A stretch of DNA of 64,000 bases from positions 23,060,057 to 23,124,056 of the forward strand of contig CM037871.1 in NCBI GenBank assembly GCA_021292105.1, written 5' to 3'. Source of the stretch: Anadara kagoshimensis (lineage: Eukaryota; Mollusca; Bivalvia; Arcoida; Arcidae). Below the pieces are notes generated by a model. The model saw only the letters and a program-made list of their open reading frames with translations, did no database searches and was not told the DNA's origin. The position numbers were made by a program, and so were the translations under genes. Of this stretch, positions 32,418 to 47,800 are shown one piece after another (positions within the stretch are counted from its first letter, which is position 1; each line of letters begins with the position of its first letter).

Positions 32418-35138
32418 CTGAAATATAAAACCAAAGACAGGTATTAAAATTTCAGGATTTGTGAAGTGATCTGAAATGTAAAACCAATAGACACATGAGA
32501 CAGGAGACAATTAGACAAAATGTTACTTGAAGCGGCATTTTTAGTAAAAGCTTTTCTAACATAATTCTAGGGTGCTGAATTCAACAGGAGGCCCAATTGG
32601 CCTGATAGGCTCACCTGATAAACAAGAATAGAATTCCAGGGTCCCCCGCCTGTCAAGCAGTATACTAGTATACTGTATAACTCCATAACTCATAAGTCCC
32701 ATAACTCCAACAAAAAGTATCGACCAAGGCTACTTTTTGACCAAGGCTGATTTAGTCAAGTTTTGGATAAAACAGAGTCATTTATGTGGTCAAAAGTCCC
32801 ATAACTCCAACAGAAAGTATCGACCAATGCTGATTTTCGAACTTGACCAAGGTATTAGTGGTATAAACATTTGGTATAAATTTAATGAAAATCTGTCAAA
32901 ATTTGTAGGCATGAGAGCGCTTACAAGGTAAAGTTTTGGATAAAACAGAGTCATTATTGTGGTCAAAGTCCCATAACTCCAACAAAAAGTATCGACCATT
33001 GCTGATTTTCGAACTTGACCAAGGTATTAGTGGTATAAACATTTGGTATAAATTTAATGAAAATCCGTCAAAATTTGTAGGCATGAGAGCGCTTACAAGG
33101 TCAAGTTTTGGATAAAACAGAGTCATTATTGTGGTCAAAGTCCCATAACTCCAACAAAAAGTATTGACAAATGCTAATTTTCAAACTTGACCAAGGTAAT
33201 AGTGGTATACACATTTGGTATAAATTTAATGAAAATCCGTCAAAATTTGTAGGCATGAGAGCGCTTACAAAAAGTGTGACGGACGGACACACGGACACAC
33301 AGACCCACGGACACACGGACGGACGCCCGGCATTTCTATGTCCCTTCTCCGCGTTGCGGCGGGGGACAATAATGGTTAGCCGATACATTTCAAGAAAATA
33401 TAAATACTGAAACCCCAATGCCAAAATCTTTCATTATAGTAACAATTTGAGGGTAAAATAGTAAAAACAAAAGTACAAAACCAAACAAGAGGCCCATGGG
33501 CCTTATACGCTCACCTGATAACTAATGGCTAGCTGATAGATTTAAAGAAAACATAAATACTAAACCCCAATGAATTTTTTCTTTACATCAAAATGATCAT
33601 TGCATCAATACCTACAACATTCCAATATACATGCCTATACAAAACTTTTATAGTTTTCAAGATAATTAACCATTTCAGTATTGTTTTCGCATCTGTGACC
33701 TTGACCTTTGAACCCATGACCTTTTTTTATACCTCAAAATGATCATTGTATCAATACCTACAACATTCTAATATACATGCCTATACAAAAAGTTTATAGT
33801 TTTCGAGATAATTAACCATTTCGGTATTGATTCGCATCTGTGACCTTGACCTTTGAACCCATGACCTTTTTCTATACATCAAAATGATCATTGTATCAAT
33901 ACCTACAACATTCTAATATACATGCCTATACAAAAAGTTTATAGTTTTCGAGATAATTAACCATTTCGGTATTGATTCGCATCTGTGACCTTGACCTTTT
34001 AACCCATGACCTTTTTCTATACATCAAAATGATTGTTGTATCAATACCTACAACATTCTAATATACATGCCTATACAAAAAGTTTATAGTTTTCGAGATA
34101 ATTAACCATTTCGGTATTGTCTCGCATCTGTGACCTTGACCTTTGAACCCATGACCTTTTTCTATACATCAAAATGATCGTTGTATCAATACCTACAACA
34201 TTCTAATATACATGCCTATACAAAAAGTTTATAGTTTTCGAGATAATTAAACATTTCCGTATTGTTTCGCATCTGTGACCTTGACCTTTGAACCCATGAC
34301 CTCTTTCTGTACATCAAAATGATCGTTGTATCAATACCTACAGCATTCTAATATACATGCCTATACAAAAAGTTTATAGTTTTCGAGATAATTAAACATT
34401 TCCGTATTGTTTCGCATCTGTGACCTTGACCTTTGAACCCATGACCTTTTTCTATATATCAAAATGATCGTTGTATCAATACCTACAACATTCTAATATA
34501 AATGCCTATACAAAAAGTTTATAGTTTTCGAGATAAGTAACCATTTTGGTATTGTTTTACATCTGTGACCTTGACCTTTGAACCCATGACCTTTTTCTAT
34601 ACACCAAAATGATTGTTGTATCAATACCTACAACATTCTAATATACATGCCTATACAAAAAGTTTATAGTTTTCGAGATAATAATTATAATCAGAGGTAA
34701 AAAAAATTAGGTCACGACCTTCATAATTGACCTCAATTTGAAGATACTAACAAGAAGATGTCAAAACTGAAAACCCCATGTCATTATCTGGCCAAATAGT
34801 CAAGTTATAACAATTTGAAGCTATTTTACGATTTTTTCAAAATTAAACGCAAAAACGCGTAACCTATTTTTTGTCAGAATTTCACAAAATGAACAAACTA
34901 TAGGCTAAAGACCCTAGAGAAGCCAAATATCACATCAGATTTTTTCTCTAATCAATACTTTCGGAGAAGAAGATTTTTTAAGATTTTTGCACCCCTAGGT
35001 CACCTTGACCTAGTTATGGTAGCCATGGCAACACCACGAACAAATTTGAATTGCACCGACCAAGACATGCATCTGACCAAGTCTCGTTGAAATCTGCCCA
35101 GTGGTTCGTGAGAAGAAGATGAAAATGTAAAAGTTTAC

Positions 35139-35170
<32 letters not shown>

Positions 35171-35185
35171 CGACAGACAACGGAC

Positions 35186-35217
<32 letters not shown>

Positions 35218-35538
35218 TGGCTCAGGTGAGCTAAAAAGTCAAAGCACTGAGAGTGCTGAACGTAGGAGAGTGATGATGATGATGGTGGTGGTTCTGCTGC
35301 TGATAATGATGATGTGACATGAGTAGTTCTGATGAAGATAATGGTGATGATGGTGATGATGATAAAGATGTTTTCACCATGTTGGTGATGATGTACATGA
35401 GAAATTCTGATGAGGATGATGAATCATGATGATGTTGAAGATGATGATGATGATGTTTCATGATGATAGTGGTAGTGGTGGAGACATGAGTTCTGCTACT
35501 GATGATAATGAAGATGGTATGAAATGAATAGTTCTGAA

Positions 35539-35584
<46 letters not shown>

Positions 35585-35796
35585 TAGCAATACCCATGTT
35601 ATCTGAAAATATGCAATGACTTTGTAGCAGCAATAGCATGGTTATGTAATTGTTTTTGGTCTAATGAAATCATGAATAACCAACATCTTTAATAGAACTC
35701 CCAATGACAATTCATCATCATCATCATCATCATCATCGTCATCATCATCACAACCACCACCACCATCACCACCATCAGCAGCAACAGAAATTATGT

Positions 35797-35831
<35 letters not shown>

Positions 35832-38800
35832 GCAGCAGCAGCAGCAGCAACAGAAGTCATGTCACTACCACCACCACCATCATCATCATCAGCAGCAGCA
35901 ACGATGTCATGTCACTTCCACCACCACCATCATCATCAGCAGGAGCACCAGCAGCAGATGTCATGTCACTTCCACCACCATCATCATCATCAGCAGGAGC
36001 ACCAGCAGCAGATGTCATGTCACTTCCACCACCACCATCATCATCAGCAGGAGCACCAGCAGCAGAAGTCATGTCACTACCACCACCATCATCATCATCA
36101 GCAGGAGCACCAGCAGCAGATGTCATGTCACTTCCACCACCATCATCATCATCAGCAGGAGCACCAGCAGCAGAAGTCATGTCACTACCACCACCATCAT
36201 CATCATCAGCACCAGCAGCAGAAGTCATGTCACTACAGGGCTCAAAGTGACTTTTTGATTCTAGGAGCCAGCCTGGCTCCTTATATATGAAAATATTAGG
36301 CACCAATTAAAACTTTTAGGCACCAACTGAGACTTTTAGCAGTTTAGGCACCGGCAATAAAATAAATGTGTTTTTATCCTAAAAATAATCTAAAAACACA
36401 TCCTATACTGTATAATATCAAACATTTATTATCAATCATCGGGCAATGGATATATCGCCTGCTTTTTGGGAGCATCACACGTATTTGCCTTAAAAAGCTA
36501 TCAATACACATTGACAGCCACTTCCTAGCCATGATTACTGTTCTATTCGGCACACTTTTGACGTTTCGTATATATACATATAGAAAGATTTCATCTATAA
36601 GTCATGAGGCAGGCGGAGGAGTGCCGGAAACACTTTGTCAATATGTAAAATACAAATAGAAAAGGGTAAAGGTTCTTTTCCCTCAGATGATGTTGAAAAT
36701 ATAATAAATCTACTGACATCAGGATTTATTTTTGGTTAAGAAAACCGCCATTTATTGGAACAAAATCTTATGTGAGTAGTAACTCTTGTTTTTGTTCTTT
36801 TTAAGTCAGTGAATTTCAAAAAGTCATTAGTTTCAGTAGGATTTCAAGTAGCATGATCGTTATCCGAATCAGGTTCATTCCATTTCCCGACTTTGATATC
36901 TTAATCAACATATTGTTTTAAAGTCATGTGATCACTGTCTATTCGCTACCTTAATATGAATTAATTGATAATTAATTGATAATTATTTGGACAACTCAAC
37001 ATAATCCTCTGCAATACTAAAACAAGAGGCCCATGGGCCTTAACGCTCACCTGAGGCTGAGTACATATCTCATGCAGAGGTGGTCAATGACATTAATAAG
37101 AGAGAATGTCAAAATGTTCAGCAGTAAGGGCCAATACTATACAAGTATTTTTGCAAATTAATTATAATAAATATTGTATAAGAATGCTATATATAACATA
37201 TCTAAAGTCTAGCTACAATATATTATTTATAAACAGCTAAAACATCTATATATCAAAATGTTCATTAGGCCAATACCTACAATATTCTAATATACATGCC
37301 TATACAAAAAGTTTATAGTTTTTGAGATAATTAACCATTTAAGTATTCCTTCGTTTCTATGACCTTGACCTTTGAACCTACAACCTTCATTCATATATCA
37401 AAATGATCCTTAGGCCAATAGCTACAATATTCTATTGTTTATCTTTTATGTTCAGAGACAGTCGTTTTCATAAAATACTTTTACACCTTTTAAGTTTTTG
37501 AAGCCTAACAATCACATTTTTGTTTTTAAAACAAAAAGCCATCTAAACATATTTTTTGTTTTATTTTTACTTTTTCCGATATTCTCCTACATAGAGAGAA
37601 TTTTAAATTTTTTTCTAAAAATCAGCTATAGTATGTTCCCTTGGTGACCTCATATGCATATATTAAAAGGTTCAAATAAGGTCAACAATTACAATTTTAA
37701 CCAATTATATCACATTTGTTATTGGCATCGGTTTAGAAAAAATCACGGAGAAGAAATATCTATTTCAGATAACGTGAAGTATGTAGTTTTGAAGTTTTAA
37801 TTTGTAAAAAAGCATTAGGATAACATTTTTTGAAATTGAACAAAGTGATTAAGTCTATGACACAGGCGTGATTCAGGCGTTAAATATCAATGATTTAGAA
37901 CATGGTCCGAAATGAGTGTTTTAGTTCTTAGTTCAATTACGATTATTATAAATTTGCTGATTTTTTCTCTATATACAGGAATAAATGTAATGATTTCGAT
38001 TTTTCATGTATTTTTCCTTGTTAGTATTTTTGTTTTTAAACACAAATATTGTGGTCATTTCATAAGAAACCAAATGATAATATAGCCATTTTAGTTTAGG
38101 ACTGTCTCTAAGTATAAAAGACGAACAATAATATACATGCCTATATAAAAAGTTTATAGTTTTTGAGAAAATTAACCATTAAGTATTTGTTTGCATTTAT
38201 GACCTTGACCTTTGAACCTATGACCTTCATTCATATATCAAAATGATCATTGTGCATATGTCTACAATATTCTAATATACATGCCTATATAAAAAGTTTA
38301 AAGTTTTTGAGATAATTAACCATTAAGTATTTGTTCGCATCTATGACCTTGACCTTTGAACCTATGACCTTCATTCATATCATCAAAATGATCGTTAGGC
38401 CAATACCTACAATATTCCAATATACATGCCTATACAAAAAGTTTATAGTTTTTCAGATAATTAACCGTTTAAGTATTTGTTTGCATTTATGACCTTGACC
38501 TGTGAACCTATGACCTTCATTGATGTATCAAAATGACCGTTAGGCCAATACATACAATATTCTAATATACATGCCTATACAAAAAGTTTATAGTTTTTGA
38601 GATAATAAACCATTTAAGTATTGATTCGCATCTATGACCTTGACCTTTGATCCTATGACCTTCATTCATATATCAAAATGACCGTTAGGCCAATACCTAC
38701 AATATTCCAATATGCATGCCTATACAAAAAGTTTATAGTTTTTGAGATAATTAACAATTTCAGTATTTGTTTGCATTTATGACCTTGACCTTTGAACCTT

Positions 38801-41800
38801 CGACCTTTATTCATATATCAAAATGATCATTAGGCCAATACCTACAATATTTCAATATACATGCATATACAAAAAGTTTATAATTTTTGAGATTATTAAC
38901 CATCTAAGTTTTCATTTGCATCTATGACCTTGACCTTTGAACCTATGACCTTTATTCATATATCAAAATGACCGTTGTGCAAATCCCTACAATATTCTAA
39001 TATACATGCATATACAAAAAGTTTATAGTTTTTGAGATAATTAACTTTTTAAGTATTCGTTCGTGTTCATGACCTTGACCTTTGAACCTATGACCTTCAT
39101 TCATATATCAAAATGATCATTAGGCTAATACCTACAATATTCCAATATACATGCCTATACAAAAAGTTTATAGTTTTTGAGATAATTAACCATCAAGTAT
39201 TCGTTTGCGTCTATGACCTTGACCTTTTTACCTATGACCTTCATTCATATATCAAAATGATCGTTAGGCCAATATTCTAATATACATGCCTATACAAAAA
39301 GTTTATAGTTTTTGAGATAATATACCTTTTCAGTATTCATTTTTATTTATGACCTTGACCTTTGAACCTATGACCTTTATTCATATATCAAAATGATCGT
39401 TGTACAATATTCTAATATACATGCCTGCAAAAAAGTTTATAGTTTTCAAGATATATTGACAAAAACATTAATTTTAGCGATTTCCCTCTTAAGTACCTTG
39501 CCATTTCCCCATTTTGGCCCCATCAGTTACGGTTTGTGCAAATCTGAAACTAGGTGCCCTAAGTATGTTTCACATGAAATATCTAAGCTATATCTCTTGT
39601 AAGTTCAGAGGAGATGATTTTTTAAAATTTTCACAATTTTCCCCTTTATGGGGACCCAAGGGGACATAATCCTTTCATTTGTGCAAATCTGAAAGCCCCT
39701 CACCCAGACTTCATTACTGCCAAATATCATCCAATTTGGCTTTGTAGTTTTGGAGGAGTTGATTAAAATGTGAAAAGTTTGCACACGACACACGACGCAC
39801 GACACTTGAAAATTTTGAAAATTTCAAAATTAAAAGAATGGACATGCGTGGAATGCAAGTTAATTATGTACTAAAGATGTATTCCTTAATTTCATTTTTG
39901 CCATGTACCAACTAATCACTACACAACCATGTTGACAGTTCAAATACTGAGTGTTGGAGCAACTGCAAAGTTGAATAAGGCGCACGATAGAATTTCGTAT
40001 AGATTCATGATAAAAATGCATTTTTCTAGCAAAGCATATCCCCAAATCCAAAGGACCCAATATGGTACTAGCCAATAGATTCATATTATTTCATAAAAAT
40101 TTCAAAATTAGCACGGGAGTGATGTACATGTGTATGTGTCATAAGAAATTTTAGCTAGCTCCAATTTTTCTGTATTTACCAAAAAACATTAATATTTATC
40201 ACAGTACTTAGCAATTGTAGGAAATAAATGTGGCGATTCAAATCGTATAAAAATTTATATCATCAAGCATTACAAAAAATATTTTAAAAAAATGAAAATT
40301 ACCAAAATGATTACTTCACATTTCAAATTCTTGAAAATTTGAGCGAATAATAATACGAGTAATAAAAATAAGTCTAGAATTAAAATAAGAAAATCGCAAA
40401 GGCCGTCAAATTTAAATTATCCGGCAAAAAAATAGAAGACAAAAGAAATTGGATAAATAAATAAATTTATCAAAATGTAAAAAAAAATGAACCCGTGGTG
40501 ATTTGAACTGGCAACAGACATTTTTTTCAAAAACGTAAATCTAGAACGTTATCCACTGCGCCACCAACGCCAACGTCAATTGTGTTTGTTATTCTCAAAT
40601 ACATGAAATGCTACATTGTACGGTAGCTTGTGTGACGTCATGTTGTTTACATTTGCCCCTCAAAACACAATATTCAGACAACGAATCTTTTTTAAAAAGC
40701 CGAGGAACCCATTCCATTCTTAAATCAAAGGAAATCTGTACAGAGACATATCAACCCCAAATAACAACACTCGAAAGAACGTGTATAGTTTAATAATTCT
40801 TAACCTGCGACAATTGTGCTTTGATTTACTGTAGAATTTGACACGTTTTAAATAATTTTTTTCATTTTATATTACCCCATTGAAATATTATTATCATTGT
40901 GTGATTTACAATTAGGTGTTCTCTGCTAATTTGGATCAAAATAAACCTAACTACTGAAGTTTTTTTCATTAGTTGAGTCATTTTGCGCAGCGAAACACAC
41001 TTTTGTCTCCCGAACTTTCGACGTCATTTTCTCCGCTTATGTCACAATGCACATAAGGGACGTTTCTACTTGGACGGGCTCATATAGTAATGACGTTCAT
41101 GTGTTCAAAGGTCAAGGTCACAGATGCAACAGAATACTGAAATGGTTAATTATCTCAAAAACTTTCAAGTTTTTGTAAACGCATGTATATTAAAATATTG
41201 TAGGTATTGATACAATGGTCATTTAGATATATAAATGAAGGTCATGATTTTAAAAGGTCAAGATCATAAATGCAACAGAATATGGAAATGGTTATTTATC
41301 TGGAAAACTATAAACTTTTTATATAGGCATGTATGTTGGAATATTGTAGGTATTGATGCAACCGTCATTTTAATGTAAAGATGAAGGTCATTGATTCAAA
41401 GGTCAAGGTCACAAATGCAAAATATACTGAAATGGTTAATTATCTGGAACAAAAAGTTTATAGTTTCTTCAGATAATAAATAAAATCAGAAAGGTCATGA
41501 CCTTCACAATTGATTTTTAACCCATTTTGAAGGTAATTACAAAAATACATTAAAACTGAAAACCCCATGTTATTAACTGATCAAATAGTCAAGTTATAAC
41601 AATTTGAAGCTATTTTAGAATTTTTTTCTTCAAAATTAAGTGCAAAAAAAACCTATTTTATGTCCAAATTTCATGAAATGAAAAAACTTTAGGCTTAAGA
41701 CCCTAAAGAAGCCAAATATCACATCAGCTTTTTCCTCCAATAGTCAGTACTGTAGAAGATCTTTTAAGATTTTTGCACCGCTAGGTCACCTTGACCTAGT

Positions 41801-44800
41801 TATGGTAGCCGTGGCAATGCTATGAACAAATCTGAATTCCACCAGCCCATATATACATCTGATTAAGTTTCAGAGGAGACGTCAAAAACAGGTGTTAACG
41901 ACACACACACACATGCACTAACACACACACACATATATGACCTATGGTCAGATAAGCTAAAATTGTAGAATATTTATTGTACGGCGCTCACTTCAGTGAA
42001 AGCGTACATTGCTATCACTTTACGCCAAGATCAGGCTTCTTTACTATGAAACAGTATGTTGGAGAAATAGTGCGCCTTGTAATTGAACCTGAAAGGAATA
42101 TATCTATTCTATCGTGAGATATTAATTCTGGGACATGTAATGCATTTGCTGACATATGGACATCGGGAATGAATTTTCGAAATCTATTAACATGTCACCA
42201 CGGGATGCATCAAAATAATTTGTGCAGTCTGGTGGACTTATCTCATAGGCAACAATAAAAAGTACCGTAATCCTTCTATGTATTCAGACGAATTTTAATC
42301 ATTTCATTTCAAGTGTCCGGGAAATATGAAAATTATGCACTTGAAAAAATGGGGGTGTCCAAATATTTAGAGTTGTCCGATATTTAGGAGCCGATGTCTG
42401 ATCGTAAGCAAGACCTGCTGCCCTCCCGGTAATGCAAGACACTATCAACAACAATACACACACAGATATCATCTCTAATGTAAATTTTCAAATAAATATG
42501 TTAAAATTACCTGTTGTGTTGTTTATTTTAAAAAAAAATTATTTTTGAAGTGTTTGTTGACCAATAATCATGATCCAATGTGCAATAGACATCAAGAGAC
42601 GCCATTTTGTTTGTAAGCAAATTGCGTGATCTTTGTCAGTAATTCCCAACGTTTAAGGTTCACAATGATCACACTTTGTCTTCTGTCACTGTCTACGGTC
42701 AAAATTTCAAAAATTAATAATAGTCAAGAATATTTCTCAGTCAAGAAAATTTCATTTTTTTTTGTGCGCTTAAGAACCAGGACATGTATGAATGGGGTGA
42801 TCAATATAGCTTTTCTTAAAAAAGTTACCACTCACGGAACAAAATAGTTTACAAATACATTGTTATATCACATAACTCTCCTGTTTATTGATGGAATAAA
42901 ACGGTGTAATATTTTTCATATTACACAGATACCCATGTAATATCACTTGATTGTTACGTAATCAGTTCTCACGCTTCTGATTGGTTTAAAGCGTGAGAAA
43001 ATATTCCGACGTCATTGATGTACTTCTTTTTTACAACTTTTACCATGTCAGGCCAAAATGACTGCATTTGATGTTGGGGATACCGTAAAATTAGACGAAG
43101 TAATTGGTATAGTCAAAGAAAAAGTTGCCAAAGGGTTTGCTACATTCTATGATGTAAATAATATGTGGAACACAGCAGTGACATCATTTACGTAGTGTTG
43201 GCTCTTAATGACGTCATATGAAAACTGTGTCAGTCTGTTGTTTACTTTAGACGTTTGAAGACTTTCAGATTCTTTGAAAAGTAATTTTGATAGATTCGAA
43301 AAAAATATAACATAATTTGAACTTACATACTGAATTTGTCTTTATTATTTTAGGTGGCTTTACTTTTACTATAACTAATAGAACTATATTCTTAGTTGCA
43401 CAGTAATTTGGAGGTGATTTGTCTGTCCTAGAGAGAAATCAGATGTTTCTATTTGGCATCAAATAGCATGTACATGTCATTGTGTCTCGGTATTTTGAGT
43501 TATGTGATATATAGAATCTTAGACTCGTGAGGGTTTAATATGAAATTTATTAAACTCGTTCAACAAATTTCATATTAAACCCTCACTCATCTAAGATCCT
43601 CTATTTAAATCACATTTCAAACAATTTTCATCTTGAAAAAAAAAATAAATACATCGTTATGTCTATGTTCCCGTTCTTAGCCAGATGAAAGTATCGGAGG
43701 ATCGGGAATTCCCATAGTTGACATGCACTGAATCAGAGGGAATTCCGCAAGATTTCTTGTCCAATGAAATTCATTGATAACGTCACTTCCTGAAACAAGA
43801 GGCCCATGGGCCTTAACGCTCACCTTAGGCCAAGTACATATCTCATGCATTGGTTCAATGGTCAATAACATTTATTAAAGAGAACTCCTAATTTTCAGCA
43901 GTAAGGCAGAATTAAATGCAAGGATTTTTGCAAATTAATCATACCTTGTCCCGAGATTGCTACATATATGTATATATATATATATATTCTAGCTACAATA
44001 CATTATTTATAAACAGCTATAAAAGTAAAAAACAAAAGTATGAAACTATGACCTTCATCTATATATCAAAATGATTGTTAGGCCAAATGCACATTTTTCC
44101 AAACATCTCACAGAGTATATTTCTATGACATCTTACAACTTACCTGCAGCAAATTCTCTTATGTTTTCTGGTCGCTGCCTTAAAACTTCCCTGATGAAAA
44201 TAAAAATAAAACATATTACTAAACCATGTTGTTTTTAAAACACTATTAGTCATTTAAGAAAGATTCACTTGCTTCTTGTGTAACTTAATCAGTTCCTAAA
44301 ACTATATTCAAGGGCAGGCATTTTCCTATTTAATGTGAGAATTATAAAATGTTTTGAGACATAGTTGATAATTAAATTAAATGAAGCTGTTGCCATGGTA
44401 ACTAACCATGTGCTGATGCAGATTACTAATATGTGCTAGACAGAATGTTAGTTTCAGAATGAGTAAAGCATGCAATTCTGAGTCTGATCATGAGTAGCCA
44501 ACAGTAGCAGAGAGAGAGTATATATTTCAGATAGATGTTTTGAGTTTAAGGTACTGTAAACTGCTTTATATTGGTGCATACTTATTCTAGCAATGGATGA
44601 ATGGTAAGCATATAAGCGCAGTTTAATTTTAGCATAATCAATTCCAGACTGATCCATATAATACGTCTTTATATTACTGCAACTTTTAGTTAAAAAAAAA
44701 AAAAATTTGAGAAGGGGATGTCAGTATTCGGCAGGTTACAAGAAAATAATAAAAGTAATTATATAATGGTGTTTTAATTTCTTTTACTTTTACTGAGAGA

Positions 44801-47800
44801 AAATCTCGGTAAGTCAAGACAGACAGTTGTCTGCAGGAAGCTTTCATTATGATTTACCCTCTCATTGATTACACATTTTACTGAAAAAATATTTAAATCA
44901 ACAATTACCTATTTATTATTTTTTTAAATTTATTCTCTTAAATACCAACTGTTTGTATTACAAATACTAATAGACTAGGCACACTTTCAGAAAAGACGTC
45001 GTTTTAAAGAGGAAGAAAAGCAAACCATACATCATTCTTACCTAATTTGGGTGTGCTGAGTCCGCAAATGGCGGATACCAAGCTGAAAAATTGCTCTAAG
45101 TAGGTCAAAATTTAAATACAAAATGGCCGCCAAAATCAAAATGCATTTTTGCATGAAAGTTGATATAGAAGTTGTTTTGGTAGCAACAAACAGCTATTAA
45201 TTAAAGATTGTAATATTTCAAGACTTACTTGGGTGTTAATGAACAGAAAATTCAAACAAAATACCTATAGGCCTTATTGCTCACCTGAAAACATTTAAAA
45301 GATACTGAAATTTTAGGGACAACAACACTTTCGTTGATTATCATACACAAAATTTGCTACGAAGTTAGATCTTGGCATGTTGATTATTTTTGCAACTTGG
45401 TGTTGTTATCTATTTATAATACTCTTTAAAAATATGGTCATAAACACAAATTCGCAAAAAATTATACTCCAGGGGTAACAACTCCTCTATGGATCATCGT
45501 ATTCTAAGAAACATTGCTACTTAGTTTGTCATGTTCATTATTTTTCAATGTATTTTTTATATAACACAAATATTTTTCTAGTAAATAGCCACAAAACCAG
45601 CACAATTTGCAAAATAAATTAAATACTTTTCAGGGGCAATAACTCTGTAAAAAGGGTTTTGATATTTATGAAATCAAAAGATCTGGCATGCCGTCTCAGG
45701 TGGCTTAGCGACAAAGGTCATTATGAAAAATGTATATATTTGACTCATGAACAAAGTTCACATGTTTAATTTAAGCCAGTTTTAAAGGTTTTCGCTTTTA
45801 TTTTTGGATTGTAATTTGAACATAGGACTGTATGTTTCTGTTTAATTCAATATGACACATAACATGCTGAAACACTGATATATGTAGTCAAGAGTGTGAA
45901 TGAAATAGCTTACAAAATTGAAACCTGTGTTTGCACCAAATGCTTAAGAATTTTTCTTTTTTGCAGTGGAAGAGCAAAGTAAATGTAACTACACTAGCTT
46001 CCAAACCTATTTAGGGGTGCTAAGTCATCACAGAGCAACTCTTAGCTGACTATGCATTTTAGTGGTATATCCTGCTAGTTCCCATAAGAGCTTCAATGTT
46101 TCTATGGAGGCAAAGCGGGACATTATTTCATTCCTGAGCCCAAATAACAGTCTAAACAATGGAATCACCTGGTTCATCTCCGCCAAAGAAGGCAGAGAAA
46201 GACTGTTTCATCACCACAGTTAACTTAGATACTAATGGTATTCTGATGGTACATGTAGATTATTTCCAAAAGGGACAAAAAATAAATGGCACAAAATTTG
46301 TATTACTTTTCAGGCTGTTACGGAAAAATATTCAACTCAAGTGTTGTGGAAAACTCAGTAAAGGTGTCTTGGTCCACCGACACAATTCTACCATTGCCTT
46401 GACTGCAATTAACGATTGTGGCTTTAAATTTTAAATTGAGTGGCCAACTTTTTGCTTAAGCTTGCACATCAGTCTTGCTATTTACATTACCCAGTTTTAT
46501 AGTTAGATGATGATGTTGTACATTCATTGGAGGACTTTCTGAATTTTCAAGAAAATGAATTATTTAAAAGTTGCATTGAGCTCCTTAAACATCGCTGGCA
46601 AAACTGTATAGAGACCGATACCATAATGTTGTAAAATAATGCAATATTACCGGCAAAATTCAAATCACTACATATGAGGTTCACAACCATATCAATCGAT
46701 ATATGTGTTTAAATAATGGTTGTGATTCTACCTATTAAAGCTATATCATTCTTAAAAGTTTGACGCATGATGACACGCATAGTAATTTGGTATTTTGACA
46801 TTGACAACCACAGGTTCTACATACTATTTTGCAAGAACATGTGGCAAACCTTGTTTAAAAGTGTTCTGGAATATGCTCTTTTTGCATTTCAAACGCAAGT
46901 TTTGATTTTGACTTGTAATTACACACCATGAGCAGTATTTCAGTATGGTTTCAGTTATGAACTCAATCTATTTGTCATGTAGATTTTCAGTGTACTATGC
47001 AAAAGGCACACAAATGAACAAACATAAATTGTTTCAAATTTGGTTTAAACATTAATACTTCAGTTTAGCCTTTTTCATTTCAAGTCTGCAAGTTATGCTG
47101 CAATGTTACAAAGTACCATCTTTTGCTAAAACATGCAACTTAAATAACACTGAGAAATTATATGCCAATAAATTTAAACAGTCGCCATTTTGTTTTCGGA
47201 ATTATGGCTTCAAAAGCTCAAAATTTTACTTGGTATCCGTCATTTTTTAAATAAAGCAAACTCGAAGTATGTTAATTAAGCATGTTGCCAACATTGACTA
47301 AAATTTGAAACCCCAACTAACATTTTTGCATTGGTACACTTTAAGTTGCCATTTTGTTTTTGGAATTATGGGTTCAAAAACTCAATACTGAGCTTGTTAT
47401 CCATCATATGTGAATTCGGGATCCTCAAATTATGTTAAAAAAATTATGTTACCAACTTTTACTAAAATTTGAAACCCCAACTAACATTTTTGCATTGGTA
47501 CACCATTAATTTAGCTGCCATTTTGTTTTTGGAATTATGGGTTAAGAAATTCAAAACTGACCTTGGTATTCATCATTTTGGAATCGGCATCCTCGAATTG
47601 TGTTAAATATAAATCATGTTACCAACTTTCACCAAAATTTCTCAACCCAAGTAACATTTTTTGCATTGGTACATCATTAATTTTAGCCACCATTTTTTTT
47701 TTTTGGAATTATGGGTTCAAAACTCCAAATTGAGCTTGGTATCGGCCGTTTATGAATTCAGCGCACTCGAATTATGTTAAATAACTCATGTTACCAACTT

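Larger units (their letters stand above)
41959..43793. other. Unassigned intronic DNA with several hairpins
   Basis: GTGTAATATTTTTCATATTACAC (about 42905) and TCTCACGCT...AGCGTGAGA (about 42969) form hairpins. A larger one lies at 43510-43598. CGTCATTGATG and TGACGTCATATG motifs recur near 43010 and 43211. This may be one or two decayed MITEs; boundaries are not clear. Confidence 0.4.

Noticed and set aside
32737..33424. Open frames over the 175-bp repeats
   Set aside because: They repeat with the tandem unit on both strands and match no protein family.
35231..36306. Long open frames rich in His, Asp, Gly, Ser or Pro
   Set aside because: They arise from CAT/CAG/ACC triplet repeats and a 54-bp minisatellite; frames on both strands are equally open and no splice or start context supports a gene.
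36366..36659. 97-codon plus-strand frame
   Set aside because: No motif, no splice signals, AT-rich intronic setting.
40489..40576. Functional tRNA gene
   Set aside because: A- and B-box-like parts are present but the acceptor stem does not pair, so it is at best a pseudogene or SINE head.
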